Below are positions 56,054-64,000 of a stretch of 64,000 nucleotides of DNA, piece after piece. The notes below the pieces were generated by a model that worked only from the letters and a program-made list of their open reading frames with translations, did not search any database and was not told where the DNA came from. The position numbers and the translations under genes were made by a program. Within the stretch, counting starts at the first letter, position 1. Each line of letters begins with the position of its first letter. The stretch covers positions 4,340,001 through 4,404,000 of the forward strand of contig NZ_BIFS01000001.1 of NCBI RefSeq assembly GCF_003967555.1, written 5' to 3'. This DNA is from Dictyobacter kobayashii. GTDB lineage: Bacteria; Chloroflexota; Ktedonobacteria; Ktedonobacterales; Ktedonobacteraceae.

Positions 56054-56698
56054 CTACACGCGTTTGCGGGTGGTGGCGATTTGCTGACGTACAGCTGGAA
56101 TAAAGTCTGATTCAGGATCAATGCGTTCTGCTTCCTCAAGGTGTCTTTGGGCCTGGCGGCGATCACCTTTTTCGGCCAATACCGAGGCCAGTAACGCATG
56201 CAAGTAAGCCGTCTCTGGATATTGACGCAATGCATTTTCCAACAGTAGCTGGGCCTTGTTTGTCTCAGCGCGTTGCATATAGATTGCTGTAAGCTCGCTA
56301 TAGATGCGAACATCGGTCGCTTCTTCTTTTAAGGCTCTCTGGTAATACGTTTCAGCCTCATCCAGACGTCCCAGTAAGCGATTGGCAAAGCCCAGGCTAA
56401 ACCAGATCCCTGTATAATCTGGCAGTATCTCGGCTACGCGCTGATAATGTGGTATGGCATCCTCAAACTTTTGTTGACGCATAGACACATTTCCCAGCCC
56501 GGCTTCAATCGAAGCTTCGAGATGAATGTCCTGATTATCAGGGGGCAATAACTCCTGGCTCTTCATGAATTCTGCCCGGGCATCTTCATTGCGATCCAGG
56601 CTCATTAGCAGCTCACCCAGCAAGGAATGGCTCGTGGCGCTATCGTCCACAATGACAGATTCCCGTAAATTTTCTTCGGCTTTTTGTACTAAGACCTT
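56054..56698 (-). pseudogene. 3' fragment of TPR gene, cut off by the IS element
   Basis: About 214 codons, no start of its own; the frame upstream runs through the IS as an antisense reading. It encodes TPR units (KVLVQKAEENLRESVIVDDSATSHSLLGELLMSLDRNEDARAEFMKS and later repeats). It joins in frame to the 5' fragment at 57597 when the IS and one TA are removed, giving H-L-D-L-K-V-L-V across the junction. The tail ends with QQIATTRKRV. Confidence 0.88.
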
Positions 56699-56699
56699 A

Positions 56700-57595
56700 T
56701 CCGAAAACCAGTGATACAATACAGACAAAAAACGATGAGGTGAACAACGATGGTACGAACACGACCGTGGGAAGTCAGCGATGAACTGTGGGAACGCGTA
56801 CGCCCCCTGATCCCAGAACGGCCGCCGCATCCCAAAGGCGGAAGGCCTGCAGCCGATGATCGCAAGATGTTTGCCGCCATCGTCTATGTGTTGCGAACCG
56901 GCATTCAATGGAACGCCCTGCCTCGTGAGTTGGGAGCATCCAGCACCGTCTATGACCGCTTCCGCGAGTGGGAAGCCCAAGGCGTCTTTGAGCGCTTGTG
57001 GCAGGCTGGCCTGCAACACTATGACGACTTGGTCGGCATCAGCTGGGACTGGCAGAGCGCCGACAGCTCGACCGTGAAAGCCCCTTTCGCCAGAGCCGCC
57101 GTCGGCCCCGCTCCCACCGATCGCGGCAAACAGGGAACCAAACGGAGCATTCTGTGTGATCGCCGTGGCTTGCCCCTGGCGCTGTGCATTGATGGGGCCA
57201 ACCGCCATGATAGCAAGCTGCTTTTCTCCACCCTGGATGCTCTCGTCGCTGAACAACCAGAACCCACCGTGGAGCATCCTCAAAACCTGTGCTTGGATGC
57301 GGCGTATGATCATGAGGCAATCTATGGTGAGCTCTATGAACGAGGCTATGAACCACACGTGCGGCTCAACCGGAAGTACCACACGTGGTATCAGCCTCCC
57401 CAGGAAGAAGCCAACAGCCTGGAACCAGGAAAAACGCCGCGTCGATGGGTGGTCGAGCGCTTTTTCTCCTGGCTCAATCGGTGGCGCCGCTTGCTGGTCC
57501 GCTGGGAAAAGCTTGGTCAAACGTATCAAGCGTTCTTGCAGCTGGCTTGCGGACTCATTTGTTTTCAGTATGCTTCTCATCATTAGGTTTTCGGA
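56700..57595 (+). mobile_element. IS5-family insertion sequence, 896 bp, with TA target duplication
   Basis: The ends are inverted repeats TCCGAAAACC (56700-56709) and GGTTTTCGGA (57586-57595); the match extends outwards into the target as TA on both sides (56698-56699 and 57596-57597), read as the target-site duplication. One transposase gene fills it. TA duplication and size fit an IS427/IS1031-type IS5 element. It cuts a TPR gene. Internal sequence is richer in GC than its surroundings. Intact ends and transposase suggest a recent insertion. Confidence 0.9.
56750..57586 (+). CDS. IS5-family DDE transposase
   Basis: 278 residues, complete. An N-terminal DUF4096-type region (ELWERVRPLIPERPPHPKGGRPAADDR) with HTH-like helices (IVYVLRTGIQWNALPREL) is followed by the DDE core: first Asp in WQSADSSTVK, second in LCLDAAYDHE, Glu in VVERFFSWLNRWRRLLVRWEK. 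The YREK-like block (R...E.....K) is preserved. The stop codon touches the right inverted repeat. No frameshift or stop, so it may be active. Confidence 0.95.
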   Translation: MVRTRPWEVSDELWERVRPLIPERPPHPKGGRPAADDRKMFAAIVYVLRTGIQWNALPRELGASSTVYDRFREWEAQGVFERLWQAGLQHYDDLVGISWDWQSADSSTVKAPFARAAVGPAPTDRGKQGTKRSILCDRRGLPLALCIDGANRHDSKLLFSTLDALVAEQPEPTVEHPQNLCLDAAYDHEAIYGELYERGYEPHVRLNRKYHTWYQPPQEEANSLEPGKTPRRWVVERFFSWLNRWRRLLVRWEKLGQTYQAFLQLACGLICFQYASHH

Positions 57596-57596
57596 T

Positions 57597-59195
57597 AAGA
57601 TCTAAATGCTGATGGCGTTCCTTGAACTCAGGGAGATCAAATCTGAAGGCCAGCTCAGCCAGGGTCGCACCGAGTCGACGTAACGTATCAGCCCGATTTT
57701 GTGGAAAGCGCTGAATGAGCCGCTCCAGATAGACCATCATACGTTCGGGATTGCCAGTGAGAACCGCATAGCTATAAGCATCTTCATTGGCATTATAATC
57801 TAGAGGCAATTGGGTGAGTAGTGCATCCTGGAAGTTCAGTAACTGGCCAAGGCGCCAGGACATCTCTTCCACAAATGCCTCTGGATTATTCTCTTGCTGC
57901 TTGACACCCTTCTCGATCGCATCCTCATATTCTTTGATGCGCTTCTGTAAATCATTGACCGACAATGCCTGTAATGCCACTATCTCATCTTTGATTTGCT
58001 GGATACGCCAGGCATTATTCTCTCTGATCAGTGTATAGTTGTTCCAAAACCAATGGCGCCCAGTCTCTTTGTTGACAGCGGTCCCCATCGGCATTTCTTT
58101 GAGCGTGCCACTGAGAGGTGTCTCCAATAGTTCGAGCGACCAGCCGAGTTCCAGCTCTTTACTGGCTGGGGGTCGATGACTTGTCGCGGAGCCTGGGAGC
58201 CAGATAGCACTCTGTTTTTGTTCACGCTCATGGGCAAAATTCAGTTCCATACGAGTGGGGTGAGCCTCATCAAACCAGGCCCGATGTTGTTGTATCCATT
58301 CATCCCGTGTCAGGTTATCGCGCACAGGACTGTTTGTCGTGAGGAGATCATAGGCCAGGCCATAGTCGCCAAATGACCAGGCTCCAATAAAGTTGACCAC
58401 TACTTCCTGTGGCTCCATCTCTGGTGTTACAAAGGTGCGCTCACTGACTGCATCGGCCTCGACAGCCTGGAATATGAGTTTATTGAGTGTTGGTAGCTGT
58501 GACCGATACTCTGCATGTGGCTGGGTCTGATGCCAGGCATTAACATCCAATGCCTCTTCGATCATATGTTTGGCCTCAGCCAATGAGCAGGGGATCAGAT
58601 CTACTTCTGTGGCCAATTTATGTATCTCTCGGATGTGCTCTTCTATATGTCGTTTGGTCCCGGACTCGCTAAAAAAGTCTTTTATCCCATCATTCCAGAA
58701 GTCCAGTACCAGGGTTATGATACGGGCTTCTCCATAGTCATATCCCTGTTCCCAGCACAGTGATATCTGTACTTCTCCTTGTTCACGGGATTGGGTAGCA
58801 AAACCTTGCCAGAAGCGTGGGGGATTGGCAACGTTCATCTGAACAGCCGGGGCATGGATGATTGGAGCTGTCCAATGAGGTGTCACCTTGGAACCGCCAA
58901 GGCGCAGCAATCCCCGGCGTGCCTCTTTCCGCACCTCTTTTTGGGGACTTACAGCATTGATCCCAGCCAGAACGTCGGCCGCCTCGGCCCGGTTTGTTTT
59001 AGCCAGGGATTTTATCAAGGCAATCTGTGCTGCTTCTGATAAGGCAAAGATATCTTTTAAAGCCGCCTCTATCTGGGTTTGATCTTTACTTTCGTGGAGT
59101 TGGGTCGCTATCGTTGGATACTGTGTATGTATGCTTTCAACCTGGCTCATCTCTTCAGGGGAAAGCTGAATATCGGCATTTTTTTTTGCAGTCAT
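57597..59195 (-). pseudogene. 5' fragment of TPR gene, cut by the IS element
   Basis: 533 codons from the ATG at 59195 (MTAKKNADIQLSPEEMSQVESIH) to the insertion point. The frame continues 42 bases into the IS, giving the tail IRKPNDEKHTENK, before a stop at 57555. The N-terminal region is paralogous to the neighbouring intact TPR protein (EAADVLAGINAVSPQKEVRKEARRGLLRLGG versus EAADIIQAINTLSENKEIRKEARRRLIQLEG). The middle includes VVNFIGAWSFGDYGLAYDLLTTNSPVRDNL, a SnoaL-like stretch. Reconstruction gives a 747-residue protein. AAAGAG precedes the start. Confidence 0.88.
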
Positions 59196-59299
59196 GGTCG
59201 CTCTTTACTCCTCACTACAACACTCTATCCAGTGGATTGTACCACGAAGAGAGAGAAGAGTCGAGAAGGGCGAACGTCTACAAAAGCGTAATCACAGAA

Positions 59300-59354
59300 G
59301 GAAGCTCCTGAGAGAGACCTATCAACATTGATCAAGTCTCTCTCAAGAGCTTCC
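59300..59354 (-). terminator. Terminator hairpin after the glycosyltransferase gene
   Basis: An 18-bp stem broken by one mismatch: GGAAGCTC and TGAGAGAGAC (59300-59318) pair with GTCTCTCTCA and GAGCTTCC (59336-59354). It starts about 84 bases past the glycosyltransferase stop. Confidence 0.6.
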
Positions 59355-59437
59355 AGCTAACGAACATTCTTTTTAGCCAGGATATGCCAGCTATGCTCGT
59401 TTGTTTGCTTCATTGCAAACAATGTCATGGTTTTCTA

Positions 59438-60958
59438 TTAAACCTGTACAGTTGATGGCAACTGACCGGTCTGCTTACGCGAGCGTAGATAGTCAAACGC
59501 ATATTGTCTTGCGGTTTTCATCTGTGCTGCGGACAGGATAAAGGTCGGAAAGGCAACACAGTAGAAGTAGGACGATAGACTCCGCCAGGCCAGGAAAAGC
59601 GGTAATACGGCCAGGAGCATCGCAGCCTCAGGTCGGCTACGGCAGATGCGCCAGTACCAGACAAAGGTCGAGAGCATGCCACCCAGTTCAAGGGCGGTAT
59701 AGACCCAGGTTGGGAAGTAGGGCAGCAGATGAGAGGTGCTCAGGGTAATCAGACCTACACCCATCGGAAACATGGGGTCCGCAATTGGTGCCATAACTCC
59801 TGCGAACCAGGAGTGATAGTCCCACATGATAAAGGGTAGGTTGATAGCCAGGCCAATGCCTCCGGCAATCGCCAGGCGATAGCAAGCTTCCTTCCAACCA
59901 TAATGTTGCAGGGCCATAATCAGGTAAAATGGCACAAAGTACCAGGCGATCTGTTTGGTGGCCAGAGCCAGTCCAAAGAAGATGGCTGATATCCAACGCT
60001 GATCACGTTTGAGCCAGGAGACAATCAGGAGCAGGGTATAGAAAATGTCCAGATTGCCACCGATCGTGGAGGCCCACATCGGCACATTGGCGATCGCCAG
60101 TAAGATTACCCATGGCCGCAATTCGGGTTTCACTGCCCGCCAGGCAAGAATGACAATCAGCAGGTAGGAGAGCATGTAGAACGGCAGCACATTATAATTC
60201 TGGAAGAGTGCAAAAGGCACCAGTGTCAGAAATGAAAGTGCTGGATAGCTTACTTTAGCCTCGAATTCAGGAACATCTCCAGATTTCAGCGATGTATTTA
60301 GAATAGATTGCAGTTCCGACATGCTTGGATAATCTAACCGATCGGCGAACTGGCCTTGTCGCAAAGGGGTCGTCCAGTTGGCATTGATATCGAAGCGTCG
60401 AAAAAGCTCTGGGATATTTGAATCACTATATGGATTGCGCCCTTGTACTAGCAAGATTGCCGCGTTAGTGTCGAGTGACGTACCATCATTTGAGAACTGC
60501 GGAGCCGAAAAGCACTCGACGAGTCCGCGGCCAAACTGAAACATTCCAGCAATTGTGACCAGGAATGTCAGGATTAACACCACCCGTTGCCAGGTACGTA
60601 CCTGCGGGCGTCCCGATTTCTCTGAAACCTGCTTTGGAGCGGGGCGCAGAGCCATCCAGAGGGCCCAGAAACTACCCAGTAGCAAGAAAAATGGAATGAG
60701 CGCGCTGACATCAGCTACATGAGGAATTTCGTTGGACGCCTGAAACAGGATAGCTACAGCGATCCAGGCGGCGCGTCGTTGCAGTTCTATGATGGGACGC
60801 TGTGAGTACGATGTATCTTCAGTAAAAAAGTACCGCATCCATTGGTATTTAAAAGGTTGTTTATCTTTTTTTATGTAAGTGGTCGGTCCTATTACAGATC
60901 GCTGTGCCATAGACTCGCGCTTTGCCTCATGCATAACGCGTGCAATTTTCAGAAACAT
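59438..60958 (-). CDS. Glycosyltransferase family 87-like membrane protein
   Basis: 506 residues with about ten hydrophobic segments. The region after the third helix (LLVQGRNPYSDSNIPELFRRFD) with an Asp/Asn-rich loop, and later helices with AIANVPMWASTIGGNLDIFYTLLLIVSW, resemble GT87/DUF2029 mannosyltransferases that use polyprenyl-phosphate sugars. The loop catalytic Asp lies after helix 1 in this fold, but I cannot assign it with certainty. Start: several Met in the first 17 residues (60958, 60934, 60910); none has a strong ribosome site. Likely makes a cell-envelope glycan or glycolipid. Confidence 0.8.
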   Translation of the reverse strand: MFLKIARVMHEAKRESMAQRSVIGPTTYIKKDKQPFKYQWMRYFFTEDTSYSQRPIIELQRRAAWIAVAILFQASNEIPHVADVSALIPFFLLLGSFWALWMALRPAPKQVSEKSGRPQVRTWQRVVLILTFLVTIAGMFQFGRGLVECFSAPQFSNDGTSLDTNAAILLVQGRNPYSDSNIPELFRRFDINANWTTPLRQGQFADRLDYPSMSELQSILNTSLKSGDVPEFEAKVSYPALSFLTLVPFALFQNYNVLPFYMLSYLLIVILAWRAVKPELRPWVILLAIANVPMWASTIGGNLDIFYTLLLIVSWLKRDQRWISAIFFGLALATKQIAWYFVPFYLIMALQHYGWKEACYRLAIAGGIGLAINLPFIMWDYHSWFAGVMAPIADPMFPMGVGLITLSTSHLLPYFPTWVYTALELGGMLSTFVWYWRICRSRPEAAMLLAVLPLFLAWRSLSSYFYCVAFPTFILSAAQMKTARQYAFDYLRSRKQTGQLPSTVQV

Positions 60959-61207
60959 TCAGGTATTTATTCATACAGTGCACGACTAAATGATGAGTTT
61001 GAGGCGACGCGCTTTTTACCTCCCATCGAAGTACCGAGAAGACAAATGTACCATAGCGTCCAACTGCAACCAGATTTATAGACGTGTTTTCTCGGTCCAC
61101 GTCTTAAAACGAAGGGAGGTTGAGATCCGTCACAACTTATGGCAGTCAATTATGATCTTGAGGAAACATTGAGCTTTCCTTGATCTTTTCAGGTAACGGG
61201 GCTGAAA

Positions 61208-61675
61208 TTATAGGGATAAGCGGTAATACAGCTCCCGGTGTTGCAATTCAAATCCCAGGTTTTCATAAAGGCGAATGGCAGAGGAATTTTGATCCCAGAC
61301 ATGCAAATCGATGGCATGCAGCTTCTGTTCCTCCTGGGCATACGCTATGATGTGCTCAATAACAGTGCGTGCGTAGCCTTTACCGCGATGGTCAGGATGG
61401 ACGATAACTCGCTTCACATAGCCGACAGCATGTGCTGCATCGTGGGGCGGAATCATTAATTCTGCTTTTGCGACTACCTCATTTTCCACTTCTACCAGAA
61501 AAATGATCGTAAGTTCATGAGTCGAAGGGTCAACCGAGCCAAAGTACTTGTGCATGTCACGGTGAATATCACGGGTGGGGGATGCACTGAAGCTATCGAG
61601 ATGATCGATATGGACGATATCTTCGGGTGTGGCAATGCGGATGACCAACGCCGTTGTTGGTGATTTCTCTGTCAT
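61208..61675 (-). CDS. GNAT family N-acetyltransferase
   Basis: 155 residues. RIATPEDIVHIDHLD starts the fold; motif A is VKRVIVHPDHRGKGYARTVIEHIIAYA with the acetyl-CoA-binding R/QxxGxG/A; IRLYENLGFELQHREL is the conserved end. CAGGAT precedes the ATG. Substrate unknown. Confidence 0.9.
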   Translation of the reverse strand: MTEKSPTTALVIRIATPEDIVHIDHLDSFSASPTRDIHRDMHKYFGSVDPSTHELTIIFLVEVENEVVAKAELMIPPHDAAHAVGYVKRVIVHPDHRGKGYARTVIEHIIAYAQEEQKLHAIDLHVWDQNSSAIRLYENLGFELQHRELYYRLSL

Positions 61676-61711
61676 ATTCTGTATCCTGGTATCTAGCAGT
61701 CAGTGTACTGC

Positions 61712-61912
61712 CTATGAATGCCGTTTCCGGGGTAACCTTAAGATAGCAACTAATGCTGCAATAGAGCAGCCAAGAATCATAATAGCATAGACAATGCTCT
61801 CACCATCCCTGGTTGTTGCCGTAAGTGTATCATGGAGCATGGTCACGCCCCAGATGAAAAAACCAATAAATACAGCAAACAATAAAATTGTGCTGGTATA
61901 CTTCTTGTTCAT
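61712..61912 (-). CDS. Small two-helix membrane protein
   Basis: 66 residues. Two hydrophobic segments (about 8-26 and 42-58) are separated by a polar loop (HDTLTATTRDGES), and the protein ends with a basic RLPRKRHS. No family recognised. A promoter-like sequence sits just upstream. It might be co-transcribed with the acetyltransferase gene, 36 bases on. Confidence 0.6.
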   Translation of the reverse strand: MNKKYTSTILLFAVFIGFFIWGVTMLHDTLTATTRDGESIVYAIMILGCSIAALVAILRLPRKRHS

Positions 61913-61933
61913 GGAACATAATCCTTGGTAAAC

Positions 61934-62028
61934 TCAAGTCAGACAAGCATGTGTCGTCTGCTATTTGTTTCGAATTATAACATACCTGTGCCATTCATGT
62001 CGTAAAACAGTACGGTTGTCTGACTTGA
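61934..62028. repeat. 13-bp perfect inverted repeat around a promoter
   Basis: TCAAGTCAGACAA (61934-61946) is repeated in inverse at 62016-62028. The 69-base interval contains the promoter of the small membrane protein, so the repeats could be operator half-sites rather than a hairpin. Confidence 0.45.
61974..62003 (-). promoter_or_regulatory. Promoter candidate for the small membrane protein
   Basis: Extended -10 TGTTATAAT (TATAAT at 61979-61974) with ACGACA as -35 at 62003-61998, 18 bases apart on the minus strand. Confidence 0.4.
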
Positions 62029-62047
62029 TCGAACTTGATGGCTCAAT

Positions 62048-62647
62048 TTAAGCTTTAAGAGCCTGCCAGACGAGACGATGGATGACGGCACGGAAGCGTC
62101 CCCAGTATGCCCAGCGTCCCGCTATATTTTCACTATATTGATCTCCAAGGTGTTCTAGATGTTCAGCCAGTGGTAGCAGTTCCTCTGGCGCTATCTCGCG
62201 AAACTCTGCCACCTGCTCATCTTCATCTTCAACGCTGAGGGTGCCACCCAATTCGTCCAGTAAGAAGGCAAAAGTATAAAAGACAGGGGTCTGATCGGTG
62301 TTTTCCAGATGGTAAGTGGCTACGGCCAGAAATTGTTTGACCTCGACCTGCAGGCCAGTCTCTTCCTGCGTCTCGCGCAACAGCGCGTCAAAAACATGTT
62401 CGCCATGATTGATACCACCGGTCAGCAGACGATAGGCACCCTGTGGATAGAAGGTTTTAATCATAGTGAGTAAGCGACCATTTTTACGCCGGATGACCAT
62501 ACATACTTCGCCATAGCGATCGGTTTTACTTAAGGGATCAAAACTTTCATGAATATGTAGAGTGTCAGATTGTACAATGGGTTGACCATAGCGTTGAACA
62601 AGTTGCGCCAATTCGTCCTGAATGGCTTGTGGCAATGTAGAAAACAT
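62048..62647 (-). CDS. NUDIX hydrolase
   Basis: 199 residues. A canonical NUDIX box GGINHGEHVFDALLRETQEE (followed by TGL) lies at about residue 80, metal-binding Glu residues complete. Family hydrolyses nucleoside diphosphate derivatives. The N-terminal SDTLHIHESFDPLSKTDRYGEVCMVIRRKNG leads into it. Substrate unknown. It lies 28 bases after the FAD oxidoreductase gene. Confidence 0.92.
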   Translation of the reverse strand: MFSTLPQAIQDELAQLVQRYGQPIVQSDTLHIHESFDPLSKTDRYGEVCMVIRRKNGRLLTMIKTFYPQGAYRLLTGGINHGEHVFDALLRETQEETGLQVEVKQFLAVATYHLENTDQTPVFYTFAFLLDELGGTLSVEDEDEQVAEFREIAPEELLPLAEHLEHLGDQYSENIAGRWAYWGRFRAVIHRLVWQALKA

Positions 62648-62675
62648 AGTAGAACTCCACTATTTTTTAGGAAAG

Positions 62676-63710
62676 TTATTGTTGGCTGATGAGTTGCTGG
62701 GCCACCATTATACCATGTTCCATCGCGAGATGTAGCCGTCCACCCACAAAGGCATCTCCACTGAAGGCCAGTCGCTGTGGCAGCGTTTTAGCATTCAGCG
62801 CATCACCATCCACTTTCTGTGCCGGTAACGCATAGCGCCAGCGCTGAATATCCGTAAATATTGGAGAAAGCAGCTCTTCCTGCAGCAGTTGCGCTATCAT
62901 CTGTGCTACCTGCTGAATACACTCTGTATCGGAGGTCTCCATATGAGCTGCACTATACTCTGGCCCCATCTGCGCAATCAACATACCAGACTCTGGTGGG
63001 ACGCGCTCAGGAGCTTTCTCATGTTCCCAGGCAAGCCATGAAATGGGATGTTTTTTGTCGCTATTAACCAGCGCGTAATAAGGGCGTGTGCGCGGTTGGG
63101 GATGATAGCCCAGTATGATCGAGAGCAGTGGATTGTAGCTGGCGGGCGTCAACCGCTGTATTATCTCTTGCTGTAGCGCTGTTTCTATCTGGCTGGCCTG
63201 TATTAATTTTCTGGCTTGAGGAGCAGGCAATGTAATAAAGAGAAAATCAAAGCCAGCATAGTTATAGCCTGCGCTGTCATATAGCCGCCAGCCGCTTGCT
63301 TCTTGTTGCACGTTTATAATGCGCGTTTCAAATTGGATTGAGAGCCCTGTGGCCATTTTTTTGGGGAGGGTAGTCAGGCCGTTGCGGTAGTTCAGTTTCT
63401 GTTCAGCGTTTTGCTTCTCATCGCCAGCTTGAATATGGCCCTGTCCATCAAAGATCCAGACAGGTTTTTTGATATCGATCAGGTCGGGAGTCCGGAAACG
63501 TTCTGTGATAAGTGCCAGGCTGGCTGGTGTCCCTTCTTTGACATATTGGGCACCATGATCGTAAATAAAGCCCTCGCGTTTGCGGGTCGCTGCACGCCCA
63601 CCGACACCACGGCTCTTCTCAAACAACGTGACCGTATATCCGGCATCCTGGAATGAGTGGGCTGCAGCCAGTCCACTCATTCCAGCGCCCAGAATGGCTA
63701 CTGATGGCAT
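62676..63710 (-). CDS. FAD-dependent amine oxidase/renalase-like oxidoreductase
   Basis: 344 residues. N-terminal dinucleotide-binding motif VAILGAGMSGLAAAHSF with FEKSRGVGGRAATRKREGF, as in renalase-like and flavin amine-oxidase families. The region YDHGAQYV and the C-terminal RLAFSGDAFVGGRLHLAMEHG (FAD contact GD) complete the fold. No signal peptide. Substrate unknown. Upstream of it is recN; downstream is the NUDIX gene. Confidence 0.9.
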   Translation of the reverse strand: MPSVAILGAGMSGLAAAHSFQDAGYTVTLFEKSRGVGGRAATRKREGFIYDHGAQYVKEGTPASLALITERFRTPDLIDIKKPVWIFDGQGHIQAGDEKQNAEQKLNYRNGLTTLPKKMATGLSIQFETRIINVQQEASGWRLYDSAGYNYAGFDFLFITLPAPQARKLIQASQIETALQQEIIQRLTPASYNPLLSIILGYHPQPRTRPYYALVNSDKKHPISWLAWEHEKAPERVPPESGMLIAQMGPEYSAAHMETSDTECIQQVAQMIAQLLQEELLSPIFTDIQRWRYALPAQKVDGDALNAKTLPQRLAFSGDAFVGGRLHLAMEHGIMVAQQLISQQ

Positions 63711-63752
63711 AATGGATCCTCTATCATTGCTAGCAATCGACTCCCACCCCCA

Positions 63753-64000
63753 CTAGCGCTCTATTGGTTCGATGGCTTTCTCAGGGACGGTTTTTTGTCG
63801 CCGCCAGTTGTCTTTCCACATGTTGGAACGTCCCAGCATCTCTTCGGCGCTCTTCATTGCAATATCGGTGACATTGCCGCCCATAATATGTGCAATCTCG
63901 CGTACACGTTGTTCTGGGCGCAATTCATTCACGATAGTCATCGTTCGATTATCGAAGATTTGCTTATTCACATTGTAATGGGTATCCGCAAACGCCGCAA
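63753..64000 (-). CDS. recN: DNA repair protein RecN, C-terminal end (5' part outside window)
   Basis: The frame is open to the window edge. It reads AAFADTHYNVNKQIFDNRTM, then RPEQRVREIAHIMGGNVTDIAMKSAEEMLGR. This matches the RecN C-terminus, where the conserved Q/IAAxADxHxxVxK and RVxEIARMLGG stretches follow the Walker B/H-loop region. About 82 codons are visible, with a basic tail (NWRRQKTVPEKAIEP). The stop codon is 42 bases before the FAD oxidoreductase start. Confidence 0.85.
   Translation of the reverse strand, partial: AAFADTHYNVNKQIFDNRTMTIVNELRPEQRVREIAHIMGGNVTDIAMKSAEEMLGRSNMWKDNWRRQKTVPEKAIEPIER

Noticed and set aside
56698..57583. Minus-strand frame running through the IS into the TPR fragment
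   Set aside because: The IS part is antisense to the transposase; only the part below 56698 is a genuine TPR remnant.
1..64000. CRISPR array, prophage, rRNA or tRNA genes
   Set aside because: No regularly spaced direct repeats, phage structural genes or RNA gene signatures were seen.

Overview
The window looks like chromosomal DNA of a large-genome, filamentous-type Chloroflexota bacterium, most likely Ktedonobacteria. This is inferred from the gene mix (REC-PATAN-LC7 regulator, DoxX-Rieske fusion, YqiK-type flotillin with NfeD, DUF951, MutL with an endonuclease motif), from moderate GC content and from the lack of any LPS or outer-membrane genes. No rRNA, tRNA, CRISPR array or prophage was recognised. 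Genes are dense and mostly on the minus strand.

Layout. 1-12.4 kb: one long minus-strand cluster. In transcription order it holds a large membrane-anchored surface protein (frameshifted), an ABC-2 exporter (ATPase and permease), a Gly/Gln-repeat membrane protein, a MoxR AAA+ ATPase, a DUF58 protein, a BatA-like von Willebrand A protein and a vWA/glutamine-amidotransferase-like protein cut by the window edge. 12.8-16.3 kb: ketol-acid reductoisomerase homologue, panB, panC and rpiA, a pantothenate/pentose-phosphate operon in which the reductoisomerase lacks its usual catalytic Lys. 17-19 kb: a REC-PATAN-LC7 regulator and a 38-residue membrane microprotein. 19-23.5 kb: envelope-stress group (PspA, flotillin, NfeD, a small membrane protein, XRE regulator). 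23.7-27.6 kb: DoxX-Tat-Rieske fusion and a penicillin acylase. 27.7-39 kb: sulfur and amino-acid genes (cysS, sugar-phosphate isomerase-like protein, metH, a GCS2-type ligase, class V aminotransferase, YbjQ, homoserine dehydrogenase). 39-46.6 kb: DUF4139 protein, mutS and mutL, membrane M50 peptidase. 46.6-51 kb: MFS transporter, DUF951, nadD, MscS channel, an unknown membrane protein. 51-59.2 kb: a translationally coupled minus-strand chain (TPR protein, RlmD/RumA-type methyltransferase, maf, gluQ) preceded by a paralogous TPR gene cut by an 896-bp IS5-family element. 59.4-64 kb: polyprenyl-mannose-type glycosyltransferase, GNAT, small membrane protein, NUDIX, FAD amine-oxidase-like protein and the C-terminus of recN.

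Four genes (the surface protein near 11 kb, cysS, mutS, gluQ) are out of frame. Three of them are restored by adding a single base to a short homopolymer, and mutS carries a 310-bp scrambled patch across its ATPase site. cysS is essential, so consensus error in the assembly is the simplest reading. A mismatch-repair-deficient lineage that accumulates homopolymer indels is the biological alternative. The IS insertion is clean: removing it with one copy of its TA target duplication restores a 747-codon TPR gene in frame.

Structured non-coding DNA is frequent between genes. It includes a crossing (pseudoknot-type) pair of inverted repeats ahead of cysS, a MITE-like inverted-repeat pair at 37.1-37.4 kb, an array of GC-rich hairpins after the flotillin gene, and several strong terminators.
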